Source: Methylobacterium brachythecii
Lineage (GTDB): Bacteria; Pseudomonadota; Alphaproteobacteria; Rhizobiales; Beijerinckiaceae
Assembly: GCF_014196345.1 (NCBI RefSeq)
Contig: NZ_JACIDN010000001.1
Location: 503,393-567,392 of the forward strand
DNA: 64,000 nt
Reading direction: 5' to 3'
The translations under genes were made by a program, and so were the position numbers. A model generated the notes under the pieces. It was given only the letters and a program-made list of their open reading frames with translations, did no database searches and was not told the origin of the DNA. How positions within the stretch are numbered: the first letter of the stretch is position 1; the number at the start of each line of letters is the position of its first letter. Below are positions 35,206 through 48,810 of this stretch, one piece after another.

Positions 35206-36135
35206 TCAGAGCCCGTAGGCGAGGTCGATCGCCGCCCGGGCCAGCACGCCGTCACGCGGCCTCAGCGCGTCGAGCACCGTGAAGTGGTTGGCCTTCGGCA
35301 CCGGGATCAAGGCGCCCGCGGCGTGCTGCGCGGCGCGGAAGGCGTGGAAGACGCGGGAGTTTTCCACCAACGGCGACAATTCGGCGGTGCCGTAGGCGAG
35401 CGTCAGCGGTTTCTCGATGGCGGGCAGGCGCAGCGGCGAGAGGCCCGCCACCTCCTCGTCGGTGAGTTTCAGCTTGTCGTTGAGATAGGTATCGCGCAGC
35501 GGCGCCAGCTCGAAGATGCCGGAAATGGCGAGCCCTGCCCGCACGCTCGGATGCGCCAGCAGCCGCGCGGCCAGATGGCCGCCCGCAGACCAGCCGGAGA
35601 TGATCACCGGCCCCTCGATGCCGTGCGCTGGTCCCTCCTTGCCCAGCCAATCGAGCGCCGAGATCAACTCGGCGAGGATCTGCGAGAGGGTCGCATCGGG
35701 CGCGAGGGTGTAGCCGGGCAAAGCCGCCGACATGCCTGCTTCGCGGACACCTTCGGTCAGGCACGAAAAGCTCTCGCGCGAGCGAGACTGCCAGTAGCCG
35801 CCATGGACGAAGACCAGGCAGGGTGCCTTGGAGTCCTTGGCCGGAAACAGGTCCCAGCGGTTGCGTTCACCCTTGCCGTAGGGGAGGTCGACCGTGTCCT
35901 TGTGCTGCTTGCGCAGATCCGCGGAGGCCGCGTTCCAACGGTCGATCATGCCGGCGCCCTCTGGTACGGCGGCCGAGTTGTTGTAGGCCGCGTCGCGCTC
36001 GGCCCGGTTCATCGTCGCCCAGTTATCCGGCCCCTCGACGAGGTTCTGCGCGGCGCTCGGGGCGGCAATCAACCCACCGCCGAGCAGAGCGCCAGCGGTG
36101 CCAGCGAGGAGGGAGCGGCGGTTGGGATCGGTCAT
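35206..36135 (-). CDS. Tat-exported alpha/beta hydrolase, kynurenine-formamidase-like
   Basis: A 309-residue hydrolase with a twin-arginine signal peptide (DPNRRSLLAGTAGALLGGGL). The oxyanion motif HGGYW is the one found in arylformamidases and related esterases, and the nucleophile elbow is GWSAGG. The catalytic histidine is probably in KANHFTVLD near the C-terminus. A GGAG ribosome site precedes the ATG at 36133-36135. Export by the Tat system is unusual for a kynurenine formamidase, so it more likely acts on an extracellular ester or amide. It follows the LysR gene on the same strand after 56 bp. Confidence 0.85.
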   Translation of the reverse strand: MTDPNRRSLLAGTAGALLGGGLIAAPSAAQNLVEGPDNWATMNRAERDAAYNNSAAVPEGAGMIDRWNAASADLRKQHKDTVDLPYGKGERNRWDLFPAKDSKAPCLVFVHGGYWQSRSRESFSCLTEGVREAGMSAALPGYTLAPDATLSQILAELISALDWLGKEGPAHGIEGPVIISGWSAGGHLAARLLAHPSVRAGLAISGIFELAPLRDTYLNDKLKLTDEEVAGLSPLRLPAIEKPLTLAYGTAELSPLVENSRVFHAFRAAQHAAGALIPVPKANHFTVLDALRPRDGVLARAAIDLAYGL

Positions 36136-36191
36136 GAAGGCTCCGGCGGGGAAGAGGGTGCACGGGTGATCTCGGCCGCGGCGCGCCACTA

Positions 36192-37112
36192 TCAAGCAAG
36201 CCCGCGCTCGGACGAGGGCCTTGCGGCCTCCGAGAAGAAGTCGATGAAGGCCCGCAGCGCCGGCCGCATCTGCCGGCGGCTCAGGTAGTAGAGGAAGAAG
36301 CCGGGGAAGACTGGGCACCAATCCTCCATGATCCGGACGATCTCGCCCTGCTCGATGGCGGGCGCTGCGAGGCCTTCCAGGATGAAGCCAAAACCGAGGC
36401 CCTGGATAACCGCGGCGAGGATCAGGCGGTTGTCGTTGAAGATCAGCGGGCCGGTCACGGCGACGTCGACGGCCTCGCCGTCCTTCTCCATCTCCCAGGC
36501 ATAGAGCGCGCCGCTCGTGAGCCGCATGGCGATGCAGGGATGGTCGGCGAGGTCGCGCGGATGGCGTGGGGGCGGCCGTTTCGCCAACAGGCTCGGGGCG
36601 CCGATCGCGACGAGGCGCTGTTGGCGCGGGCCGAACGGAACGGCGATCATTTCGCTGTTCAGGCTCTCGCCGAAGCGCAGTCCGGCATCGAAACCCTGCG
36701 CGACGATGTCGATCAGGCCGTTTTCGGCGTGCAACTCCACCGTGATGCCGGGATAGGCGCGTACGAAATCGCCGAGGCGCGGCAGGATCAGCACCTCCAC
36801 CACCGAGCGGGGCACGGTGATGCGCAGAAGCCCGGACGGCTTCGCCCCGCTCTCCATTGCCTGCCCGACGGCCGTGTCGATCCCGGCGAGCGCCGGCTGA
36901 AGCTCGCGCAGGAGGGCGCGGCCGGCCTCGGTCGGCGCGACGCTCCGGGTGGTGCGGGCGAGCAGGCGTACGCCGAGGCGCGCTTCGAGAGCGCTGACCG
37001 CATGGCTGACGGCCGAGGGCGATAATCCGAGCTCACGCGCCGCCGCGCGAAAACTGCACCGCTCGGCGACGGTTGCGAACACGGAGAGGGCAGCGAGGTC
37101 GGCGCGCGGCAT
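36192..37112 (-). CDS. LysR family transcriptional regulator
   Basis: A 306-residue regulator: N-terminal winged helix (FATVAERCSFRAAARELG, PSAVSHAVSALEARLG, LLARTTRSVAPTEAG) and an effector-binding domain. It is divergent from the aldo/keto reductase gene, with 100 bp between the starts, the usual layout for LysR autoregulation and control of a reductase. The exported hydrolase gene is 56 bp downstream and may be cotranscribed. Confidence 0.9.
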   Translation of the reverse strand: MPRADLAALSVFATVAERCSFRAAARELGLSPSAVSHAVSALEARLGVRLLARTTRSVAPTEAGRALLRELQPALAGIDTAVGQAMESGAKPSGLLRITVPRSVVEVLILPRLGDFVRAYPGITVELHAENGLIDIVAQGFDAGLRFGESLNSEMIAVPFGPRQQRLVAIGAPSLLAKRPPPRHPRDLADHPCIAMRLTSGALYAWEMEKDGEAVDVAVTGPLIFNDNRLILAAVIQGLGFGFILEGLAAPAIEQGEIVRIMEDWCPVFPGFFLYYLSRRQMRPALRAFIDFFSEAARPSSERGLA

Positions 37113-37182
37113 TGATGCACCAGATCGAACAGCTCGTGCAGGATTGCACGAATTATCCGGACGTCGCCACGGCCGTATCTAG

Positions 37183-38211
<1,029 letters not shown>

Positions 38212-38227
38212 GCGGTGCGCGGCTTTT

Positions 38228-38328
38228 CCTCCCCCTTGTGGGGAGGGGTGGGGGTCGTTCAGGATCGAGCGCAGAGATGCCTTCTGAACCACCCCCACCT
38301 CCACCTCCTCTCTGCAAAGGGAGAGGAG
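38228..38328. repeat. Palindromic intergenic repeat element
   Basis: The region between the reductase and typA contains three nested inverted pairs: CCTCCCC/GGGGAGG (38228-38234 and 38240-38246), GGTGGGGGT/ACCCCCACC (38247-38255 and 38291-38299), and CTCCTCTC/GAGAGGAG (38305-38312 and 38321-38328). The whole could fold as a branched cruciform. It resembles the short palindromic repeats scattered between genes in rhizobial genomes; copy number cannot be seen here. Confidence 0.6.
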
Positions 38329-38381
38329 AGTCCCCGCCTGTCCGATGAGATGCAGGGTCCGAAACACGTCTCAAACGCAAA

Positions 38382-38408
38382 ACGGCCCGGGGCATCACCC
38401 CGGGCCGT
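38382..38408 (-). terminator. Terminator of typA
   Basis: An 11-base perfect GC stem (38382-38392 with 38398-38408) with a five-base loop is followed on the minus strand by a T-rich stretch (TTTTGCGTTT). It lies 37 bp after the typA stop. Confidence 0.8.
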
Positions 38409-38444
38409 CTCGTTTCGTCCGTGTCTCGTGAGGCGCCGAGCCCC

Positions 38445-40262
<1,818 letters not shown>

Positions 40263-40532
40263 CGGGAGTATGGCGTCCGAAACGGGTCGAGCCCGACAAA
40301 GCGGGGGCCGCGTCATGCGGCCCTCGACGTCGGGCGGGGAAGGCTGGATCGTGTCGCGCTGCAATAGAGCCAGCCGTCGCATCCGGCAAGGCACCCGAGC
40401 GCATGCCGTCGCGCGACGAGGAAATCGTGTTGGCGGAAACGTGTTGACGGGGCGCCGCAGCCACGGGCGCGGCCTGCAACCTGCTATAAGGACGGATGGT
40501 CCACCCGTTCTCCACCTTCAGCGGACACAGCC

Positions 40533-41264
40533 TTGACCGGCCCTGACACCTCCCGCCCGCCGATCCGCTTTCGCGGCCGCTCGTTCCTGGCGATGGTGCT
40601 GGCGCCGGTTCCGCCGATCGCGCAATGGCTCGAAGAGCTCGATGCGCTCAAGCAGCGCGCGCCGGCGTTCCTCACCGTGCGGGCGCTGATCCTAGACGTG
40701 ACCGGCCTGAGCTTCGATCGTTCGGATCTCGCCAATCTCTGCGCCGAGCTCGCCAAGCGCAGCATCACCATCCTGGGTATCGAGGGCATCGGCCCCACGG
40801 CGCTCGGCCCCGGCTTCCCGCCGCCGCTGACCGGCGGAAAGGCGGCCGACGACGTCACCGTGCCCGAGGGCGGCGCGGCGGCGCCGGCTCCCGCCGAGCC
40901 CATGCCGACCGCTTCCGCCAAGCCGCTTGCTCGGGCGCGCTCCCTCGTGCTCGATCAGCCGGTCCGGTCGGGTCAGGTGGTGCAGCATCTCGACGGCGAC
41001 GTCACCGTGATGGGCTCGGTCGCCTCGGGCTCAGAGATCATCGCCGGCGGCTCGATCCACGTCTACGGCGCACTGCGCGGCCGGGCCATCGCGGGCGCCG
41101 TGGGCGATGCCAATGCACGGATCGTCGCCCGTCGGTTCGAGCCGGAGCTCATTGCGATCGACGGCCTCTACAAGACGGCCGACGATCTCGGGCCGAAGCT
41201 GTGGGGGCAGGCCGTGCACGCCCGGCTCGACGACGACGCGATCGTGGTGACGTCCCTCGACTGA
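40533..41264 (+). CDS. minC: Septum site-determining protein MinC
   Basis: A 243-residue division inhibitor that, with MinD, blocks FtsZ assembly away from midcell. The N-terminal domain ([15 protein letters not shown]) is joined by an alanine- and proline-rich linker to the C-terminal beta-helix MinC domain ([49 protein letters not shown]). The start is a TTG at 40533. minD and minE, commonly adjacent, are not here: the next gene is convergent and unrelated, and typA is divergent. Confidence 0.93.
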   Translation: MTGPDTSRPPIRFRGRSFLAMVLAPVPPIAQWLEELDALKQRAPAFLTVRALILDVTGLSFDRSDLANLCAELAKRSITILGIEGIGPTALGPGFPPPLTGGKAADDVTVPEGGAAAPAPAEPMPTASAKPLARARSLVLDQPVRSGQVVQHLDGDVTVMGSVASGSEIIAGGSIHVYGALRGRAIAGAVGDANARIVARRFEPELIAIDGLYKTADDLGPKLWGQAVHARLDDDAIVVTSLD

Positions 41265-41375
41265 AAGCCCGTTCCGTCATCGCGAGCCGAAGACGAAGCA
41301 ATGATCACCCCACGGCGATCGGCAGTTTTCTTGACGTCAGCAGCAATGACGGCGTCGTCTGAATGACGACCGCGC

Positions 41376-42611
41376 TCATTCGCCAGACAGGTTCCCGCAC
41401 GTCTCTCGTTGCCAGTCGATGAGGCCGTTGGCAGCCGCGCGGCCGCTCGCGATCGCCGCCTGGAGCAGGTAGCCACCGGTCGGCGCCTCCCAGTCCAGCA
41501 TCTCCCCGGCGAAGAAGCTGCCGGGCTGCGCGCGCAGCATAAAGCGCGCATCGAGTCCGTCGAAGGACACGCCGCCTGCGGTCGAAATCGCCCTGGCGAT
41601 CGGCGCAGAAGCGACGAGCCGCAGGGGCGCAGCCTTGATCGCTGCGGCCAGCGCCGCGGGCGCGTCAGGCAGGTGGAGGCCGTGGGCTTCCCGCAAGAGG
41701 CCGGCGGCGACGGGGCTGAGGCCGGCATCCTTGCGCAGTCGCGTCGCCATGGACGCTCCGGGTTTCGGATGGTCGAGGCGCCGGGCCAGTGCCTCCGCAT
41801 CAAGATCGGGCCGCAGGTCGAGAAGGAGTTCCGCGGCGCCCTCCGCCCGGATCGCCTCGCGGATGCCTCGCGACAGCGCGTAGACCGCGCCGCCCTCGAT
41901 GCCCTGGGCGGAGATCATCGCCTCGCCGCGCACCTGCCGGTCGCCGAGCCGCAGGCCGAGCCGCTTGACCGGCTCGCCCGCGAAACGCCCAGCGAAATGC
42001 TCCGACCATTGCACCGAGAAGCCGACATTGGCCGGAAGCAGCGGCGCAACCGCGACCCCGCGGTCTCGGAGCAGGGACACCCAGGCCCCGTCCGATCCGA
42101 GTCGCGGCCAGCTCGCGCCGCCCATGGCGAACAAGCAGCCGCGTGGCCGGACTTCGAAGGCGCCGTCGGGGCCTTCGAAGCAAAGCGCGGTTCCGTCCCA
42201 GGCCGTGAGGCGATGGCGGGTGCGGATGCTGACACCAAGCGTGTCGAGGCGCGTGAGCCAGGCGCGCAACAGCGGCGAGGCCTTGAAGCTCTTCGGAAAC
42301 ACGCGGCCGCTCGACCCGACGAAGGTCGGCTGGCCGAGCCCTTCGCACCACGCTCGGAGGGCATCGGGCGGGAAGGACTCGACCGCCTCCCGCAGGGCCG
42401 CATGCGCCGGATGGTACCGTTCGAGAAATGCGGGCAGCGGTTCGGAATGCGTCAGATTCAGGCCCCCACGGCCGGCGATCAGCAGCTTGCGGCCGACCGA
42501 CGGCATCCGGTCGTAGACCGTCACGCGCCGTCCTGCCGCGGCCAGAACCTCGGCGGCGGCGAGCCCGGCGGGTCCGCCGCCGACCACCGCGATGAAATCG
42601 TCTCGCTCCAT
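41376..42611 (-). CDS. NAD(P)/FAD-dependent oxidoreductase, HI0933/TIGR03862-like flavoprotein
   Basis: A 411-residue flavoprotein. The N-terminal FAD-binding Rossmann motif is IAVVGGGPAGLAAAEVL, followed by GRKLLIAGRGGLNLTHSE, the signature of the HI0933 group. The C-terminus has GGVSFDGLD and the second FAD contact GGYLLQAAIASGRAA. Its reaction is not established. The ATG at 42611 is chosen over an earlier in-frame start because the Rossmann strand begins seven residues later. It is divergent from the TerC gene. Confidence 0.88.
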   Translation of the reverse strand: MERDDFIAVVGGGPAGLAAAEVLAAAGRRVTVYDRMPSVGRKLLIAGRGGLNLTHSEPLPAFLERYHPAHAALREAVESFPPDALRAWCEGLGQPTFVGSSGRVFPKSFKASPLLRAWLTRLDTLGVSIRTRHRLTAWDGTALCFEGPDGAFEVRPRGCLFAMGGASWPRLGSDGAWVSLLRDRGVAVAPLLPANVGFSVQWSEHFAGRFAGEPVKRLGLRLGDRQVRGEAMISAQGIEGGAVYALSRGIREAIRAEGAAELLLDLRPDLDAEALARRLDHPKPGASMATRLRKDAGLSPVAAGLLREAHGLHLPDAPAALAAAIKAAPLRLVASAPIARAISTAGGVSFDGLDARFMLRAQPGSFFAGEMLDWEAPTGGYLLQAAIASGRAAANGLIDWQRETCGNLSGE

Positions 42612-42740
42612 GGCCAGGGCAGGCCGTGTCGAGCCTGTGGCTGTCAACCCTTCGGCTGCGAGGTGCGGTTGTGGAGACTGCCCTTGATTCGCCGAACTCC
42701 GCTCGCTAACTCGCGCCTATCGGCTGCGGGCCCCTCTGGC

Positions 42741-42760
42741 GGACGCATCTCCATGCGTCC
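42741..42760. repeat. Hairpin in the leader of the TerC gene
   Basis: An eight-base perfect stem GGACGCAT/ATGCGTCC with a four-base CTCC loop lies 50 bp upstream of the TerC start, in a 199 bp divergent gap. It could be a leader element or an operator. I do not see the conserved core of the manganese riboswitch that precedes some TerC/Alx genes. Confidence 0.4.
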
Positions 42761-42810
42761 GTGATGTCGGAGTCGATGCTCTCTTCAATGAAGCATGGGC
42801 TCCGCATTCG

Positions 42811-43815
42811 ATGGACTTCCTACATACGCTTTGGCTCGGCCAGCCCGTCTGGATGTGGCTCGGTTTCCACGTCCTCGTCGTGGGGCTGATGGCCTTCGAT
42901 CTCGGGCTGCTTCACCGCGACAAAGACCGGGTGATCGAGGTCAAGGAGAGTCTGGTCCTCACCGGCTGCTATCTGCTGCTCGGCCTCGCCTTCGGCGGCT
43001 GGGTCTGGTGGTACATGGGCCGGACGCAGGGCGAGGAGTTCGTGACGGGCCTCGTCATCGAATACTCGCTGTCCATGGACAACGTCTTCGTGATCGCGGT
43101 CATCCTCACCGCGCTCGGCGTACCGCGCTCGGCCCAGCACCGCGTTCTGGTCTGGGGCATTCTCGCTGCCGTCCTGTTGCGCGGGCTGATGATCGGGCTC
43201 GGCTCCGCGCTGGTCGCCCAGGCGCATTGGGTGCTGTCGCTCTTCGCCGCCTTCCTGATCTATGCCGGCCTGAAAATGCTGTTCTCCAAGGAGGAGGACG
43301 AGGCCGACGTCGAGAACAGCGCCTCGCTGCGCTTCCTCCGTCGCCGCCTGCGCATCACGCGCGAGCCCCACGGGCAGAAATTTCTCGTGCGCTTGCCCGA
43401 TCCCACGACCGGCAAGGCCGTCCTGTGGTTTACGCCGCTCGCCCTGGCGCTGACGGCGGTCAACATCGCCGACGTGATCTTCGCGGTCGACAGTGTGCCG
43501 GCCATCTTCGCGATCACCACCGACCCGTTCATCGTCTACACGTCGAACATCTTCGCCATTCTGGGCCTGCGCTCGCTGTATTTCGCGCTGGCCGCGATGG
43601 TGGAGCGCTTCGCCTATCTGAAGACGGCGCTGGCCTTCATCCTGATCTTCATCGGCTGCAAGATCGTCGTCGCGGATACCCTTGGCCTCGTCGACCTGCC
43701 GCCCTGGGTCTCGCTCGCCGTGACCTTGGCTTTGCTCACGATCGGCATCGTCTACAGCCTGTGGCGCACCCGAGGTGTTTCGCAGGCCCACGACAAGGCT
43801 GCGCACCGGGTCTAA
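42811..43815 (+). CDS. TerC/Alx family integral membrane protein
   Basis: A 334-residue membrane protein with about nine hydrophobic helices. Conserved acidic residues lie within helices (IEYSLSMDNVFVIAVI; NIADVIFAVDSVPAIFAIT), the hallmark of the TerC family, which is associated with metal export, often manganese, and tellurite resistance. The cytoplasmic loop KEEDEADVENS is acidic. Its exact substrate is not indicated. It stands between divergent and convergent neighbours, so it is probably monocistronic. Confidence 0.92.
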   Translation: MDFLHTLWLGQPVWMWLGFHVLVVGLMAFDLGLLHRDKDRVIEVKESLVLTGCYLLLGLAFGGWVWWYMGRTQGEEFVTGLVIEYSLSMDNVFVIAVILTALGVPRSAQHRVLVWGILAAVLLRGLMIGLGSALVAQAHWVLSLFAAFLIYAGLKMLFSKEEDEADVENSASLRFLRRRLRITREPHGQKFLVRLPDPTTGKAVLWFTPLALALTAVNIADVIFAVDSVPAIFAITTDPFIVYTSNIFAILGLRSLYFALAAMVERFAYLKTALAFILIFIGCKIVVADTLGLVDLPPWVSLAVTLALLTIGIVYSLWRTRGVSQAHDKAAHRV

Positions 43816-43827
43816 GCACGGGCAGTC

Positions 43828-44583
43828 TCAGTCCGCAGGTCGCGTGGCGATCAGATCGCGCAACGTGGTGATGGTCGAGGCATCGGCGATGCCATCGACG
43901 CGGTCCTGCCGGAAATGGCGCTGGAAGGCGGTCACCACCGCAGCGGTGCGCGCATCGAAGATGTCGGTCACCGGCTGGTCGTAGCCGTAGAGCGAAAACA
44001 TCTCCTGCAATGCCCGGATCGGCTCGCCGGAATCGCCCTGCGAGAAGAAGCGCCCGTCGCGGATCGGCGCCGGTTTCACGAGATGGCCGACGCCTGCCTT
44101 CGAGAAACTTTCCCATGGAAAGTTCTCGCCGGGATCCTCCTTGCGCTCGGGCGCGACGTCGGAATGCGCGAGCACACGCTCGGCCGGGATCGCGTTGCGG
44201 TCGACGATATCCTTCGCCAGCGCGATCACCGCATCGATCTGCTCGGCCGGGTAGGGTGGAAGGCCGCCGACATGGCCCGGATGCACGATCTCGATGCCGA
44301 TGGAGCGCGAGTTCACGTCGCGCTCGCCTTTCCAGCAGCCGAGTCCGGCATGCCATGCGCGCCGTCTCTCGGGCACGAGCTGCGCGATGCGACCATCCTC
44401 GAAGACGAGGTAATGCGCCGAGACCTGTGCCGCGGCTTCGCAGAGCCGCTCCAGGGCGACCTGCGCGTTGGCCATGCCGGTATAATGCAGGATCAGCATG
44501 TCGAGCGGGCCGTCCTTGCGCTCGCCGTGGTTCGGCGAGGGGACGACCTCGTGGACGAACGCGCTGTCGGCGGGAAAGCTCAT
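43828..44583 (-). CDS. N-acetylmuramoyl-L-alanine amidase, AmiD type
   Basis: A 251-residue zinc amidase that cleaves the muramyl-L-alanine bond in peptidoglycan recycling. The Amidase_2 domain has LILHYTGMA (first zinc His), SIGIEIVHPG and VLAHSDVAPERKEDPGENFPW (second His and third ligand). A C-terminal peptidoglycan-binding domain follows (ALQEMFSLYGYDQPVTDIFDARTAAVVTAFQ is split here by description only: helices near residues 185-235). No signal peptide is seen, so it may act on cytoplasmic recycling products. The ATG overlaps the stop of the DnaJ-domain gene by four bases (44580-44583). Confidence 0.91.
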   Translation of the reverse strand: MSFPADSAFVHEVVPSPNHGERKDGPLDMLILHYTGMANAQVALERLCEAAAQVSAHYLVFEDGRIAQLVPERRRAWHAGLGCWKGERDVNSRSIGIEIVHPGHVGGLPPYPAEQIDAVIALAKDIVDRNAIPAERVLAHSDVAPERKEDPGENFPWESFSKAGVGHLVKPAPIRDGRFFSQGDSGEPIRALQEMFSLYGYDQPVTDIFDARTAAVVTAFQRHFRQDRVDGIADASTITTLRDLIATRPAD

Positions 44584-45305
44584 GCCAGAGCCCGCTCCTT
44601 GGCGATGCGGTCCCAGGCGGCGTTGATGGCGGCCAGCCGCCGCGTTGCGATCGCGACGGCTTCGGGCGGCAGGCCGCGGGCGATGGCCCGATCGGGGTGG
44701 CCCTCGACCACGAGGGAGCGGTAACGGGCCTTCAGCTCCGCGTCGCTCGCGCCGCGCTCCAGGCCGATGACCAGGTAGGGATCGTCCGCGCGCTGCACAT
44801 GGCGCGCGGCGAGGCGCTCGAAGGCGGCGTCGTCGAGCCCGAAGATGCGCGCGACCTCGCGCAGGTAGCGGTCTTCGTTCTCGTGGATCGCCCCGTCGGC
44901 CTTGGCGATGTGGAAAAGCCCGTCGAGCACGTCGACCAGCAGGGCGGGCTCGTCGTGAAAGGTGCTGGCGAGCTGCTGCGCGTAGCCCTCGAACCCGTCC
45001 GTGGTCCTCTTGGCGAGGTCGAACAGCCGCTCCACGCCGGCCCACGCCTGCGGCTCGACCTCGATGACCTGCCCGAACGCCTCGACCTCCGATGGAGTCA
45101 CCACGCCGTCGGACTTCGCCATCTTCGCGGCGAGGGCAACGAGGCCGGTGGTGAAGACCACGTCCCGCGGCGTCGCGCCGAACGGCGCGCCCTCGCGATC
45201 AACCAGAAAATGCCCAGCGACCGAGCCGACGAGCGCCCCGATCGGGCCGCCGACGATGGCGCCGAGCCCGGCCCCGCCGAGCTTGCCCCAGATGCCGAGG
45301 CTCAT
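44580..45305 (-). CDS. DjlA-like TerB plus J-domain protein
   Basis: A 241-residue protein. A glycine-rich hydrophobic N-terminus (IWGKLGGAGLGAIVGGPIGALVG) could insert in the membrane, as in DjlA. A TerB-like helical domain spans about residues 50-165, and a C-terminal J domain contains the HPD motif (EGHPDRAIARG) that stimulates DnaK. Start ATG 45305. It is coupled to the amidase gene by a four-base overlap, suggesting envelope quality control. It is divergent from oxyR with 180 bp between. Confidence 0.9.
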   Translation of the reverse strand: MSLGIWGKLGGAGLGAIVGGPIGALVGSVAGHFLVDREGAPFGATPRDVVFTTGLVALAAKMAKSDGVVTPSEVEAFGQVIEVEPQAWAGVERLFDLAKRTTDGFEGYAQQLASTFHDEPALLVDVLDGLFHIAKADGAIHENEDRYLREVARIFGLDDAAFERLAARHVQRADDPYLVIGLERGASDAELKARYRSLVVEGHPDRAIARGLPPEAVAIATRRLAAINAAWDRIAKERALA

Positions 45306-45485
45306 CGGGCAGTGCCGTTCGAGGGGGCGGCGAGGAGCCGCTGGCGGAGAGATTGGGGCACGGGCTCGGCCTGCGCAGCGTTTCGGGTCGGTTGCTAAAC
45401 CCGAATGGCGTGGCGGGCGCAAGGCGCGCAGTCGACACCGGTTCGAGCGCTGGACTTCCGCGAGCTCTCGCGGCCACGGTCTTTC

Positions 45486-46397
45486 ATGACCTTGCAGGAT
45501 CTCCGCTACCTCGTCGCCCTCGTCGACCATGGCCATTTCGGCCGGGCGGCCGAGGCCTGCCATGTCAGTCAGCCGACGCTCAGCACGCAGATCAAGAAGC
45601 TCGAAGCGCAGCTCGGCGTGACGCTGTTCGAGCGCACCAACCGCTCGGTCCGCGTCACTGCCTATGGCGAGGAGGTGGTGGCGCGGGCGCGACAGATCCT
45701 CACGGACGTCGAGGCCATCGCGAGTGTGGGCCGTCGCGTCGCGGGGCCGCTGGTGGGCACGTTCAGCCTCGGGGTGATCCCGACGCTCGGCCCGTACTTG
45801 CTGCCCTGGCTCGTGCCGGCCCTGAACGGCGACTATCCGGAGCTGCGCCTCGCGGTCCATGAGGATCTGACCGCCTCGCTGATCGAGCGCCTGCTCTCGC
45901 ACCGCCTCGATGCGGCACTTGTCGCCCTGCCCGTGGAGGATGCCCGGCTCGAAACGCTGCCCTTGTTCGACGAGCCTTTCTGGTTCGCCGAGCCCAAGGG
46001 CGGCGAGGCCCTGGCCGAAGTGTTGACCAGGGATGATCTGCGCGGACGGCGGCTGCTTCTGCTCACCGAAGGGCATTGCATGCGCGACCAGGTGCTCTCC
46101 TTGTGCCGGACGCCCGACCGTGAGGCCGACGAGGATTTCCGCGCGACCAGCCTCGAGACCATCCGCCAGATGGTAGCGACCGGCATGGGCAGCACGCTGC
46201 TGCCAGCCATGGCGGTGGAGGAGTTTCGCAACCGCGGCGTGACCGTGCGCCCGCTCGATGCCGGGCTCGGCCGGAGGATCGGGCTGGTCTGGCGGCGCTC
46301 CTATCCTCGATCGCGGGACCTGCAGCTCGTGGCCCGAACGCTGTGCGAACACCTGCCGGCGGCCGTCCTACGCTTGCCGGCCGAGCCCCTATCATAG
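45486..46397 (+). CDS. oxyR: Hydrogen peroxide sensor OxyR
   Basis: A 303-residue LysR-type regulator. The DNA-binding domain is RYLVALVDHGHFGRAAEACHVSQPTLSTQIKKLE. The redox cysteines are C198 and C207 in GHCMRDQVLSLC, with the same nine-residue spacing as E. coli C199 and C208, so it should form the activating disulphide on oxidation by hydrogen peroxide. ATG 45486 gives the family start (MTLQDLRYL). katG follows on the same strand after 166 bp and is its expected target. An OxyR-type operator overlaps its own stop codon. Confidence 0.96.
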   Translation: MTLQDLRYLVALVDHGHFGRAAEACHVSQPTLSTQIKKLEAQLGVTLFERTNRSVRVTAYGEEVVARARQILTDVEAIASVGRRVAGPLVGTFSLGVIPTLGPYLLPWLVPALNGDYPELRLAVHEDLTASLIERLLSHRLDAALVALPVEDARLETLPLFDEPFWFAEPKGGEALAEVLTRDDLRGRRLLLLTEGHCMRDQVLSLCRTPDREADEDFRATSLETIRQMVATGMGSTLLPAMAVEEFRNRGVTVRPLDAGLGRRIGLVWRRSYPRSRDLQLVARTLCEHLPAAVLRLPAEPLS

Positions 46398-46430
46398 CGC
46401 TAGTCAATCGCACTCATCTCGGCAATCAAT
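46394..46430 (+). promoter_or_regulatory. OxyR-type operator upstream of katG
   Basis: The sequence reads ATAG-N7-CAAT-N7-ATCT-N7-CAAT. This keeps the exact spacing of the OxyR consensus ATAG-N7-CTAT-N7-ATAG-N7-CTAT and matches 12 of its 16 fixed bases. The first ATAG includes the TAG stop codon of oxyR. An AT-rich stretch follows directly and probably holds the katG promoter. Confidence 0.6.
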
Positions 46431-46446
46431 TATACAAACACTCTAA

Positions 46447-48762
<2,316 letters not shown>

Positions 48763-48773
48763 GGCTATGAAAC

Positions 48774-48807
48774 AAGGGCGGCGCTCATCTCTGAGCGCCG
48801 CCCTTTT
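48774..48807 (+). terminator. Terminator of katG
   Basis: A 13-base perfect stem (48774-48786 with 48793-48805) with a six-base loop ends in TTTT. It lies 11 bp after the katG stop. Confidence 0.88.
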
Positions 48808-48810
48808 CGA

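Noticed and set aside
38214..38380. A CRISPR-like or tandem repeat array
   Set aside because: The repeats are inverted, not direct, and there are no spacers.
42648..42810. A manganese (yybP-ykoY) riboswitch before the TerC gene
   Set aside because: I looked for the conserved core of this riboswitch and did not find it; only a simple hairpin is present.
44584..45045. Upstream extension of the amidase reading frame inside the DjlA-like gene
   Set aside because: The extension is Arg-rich shadow sequence; the amidase starts at ATG 44583, overlapping the DjlA-like stop.
45306..46352. A 349-codon upstream extension of the DjlA-like frame
   Set aside because: It runs antisense through oxyR and has no homology features; the real start is ATG 45305.
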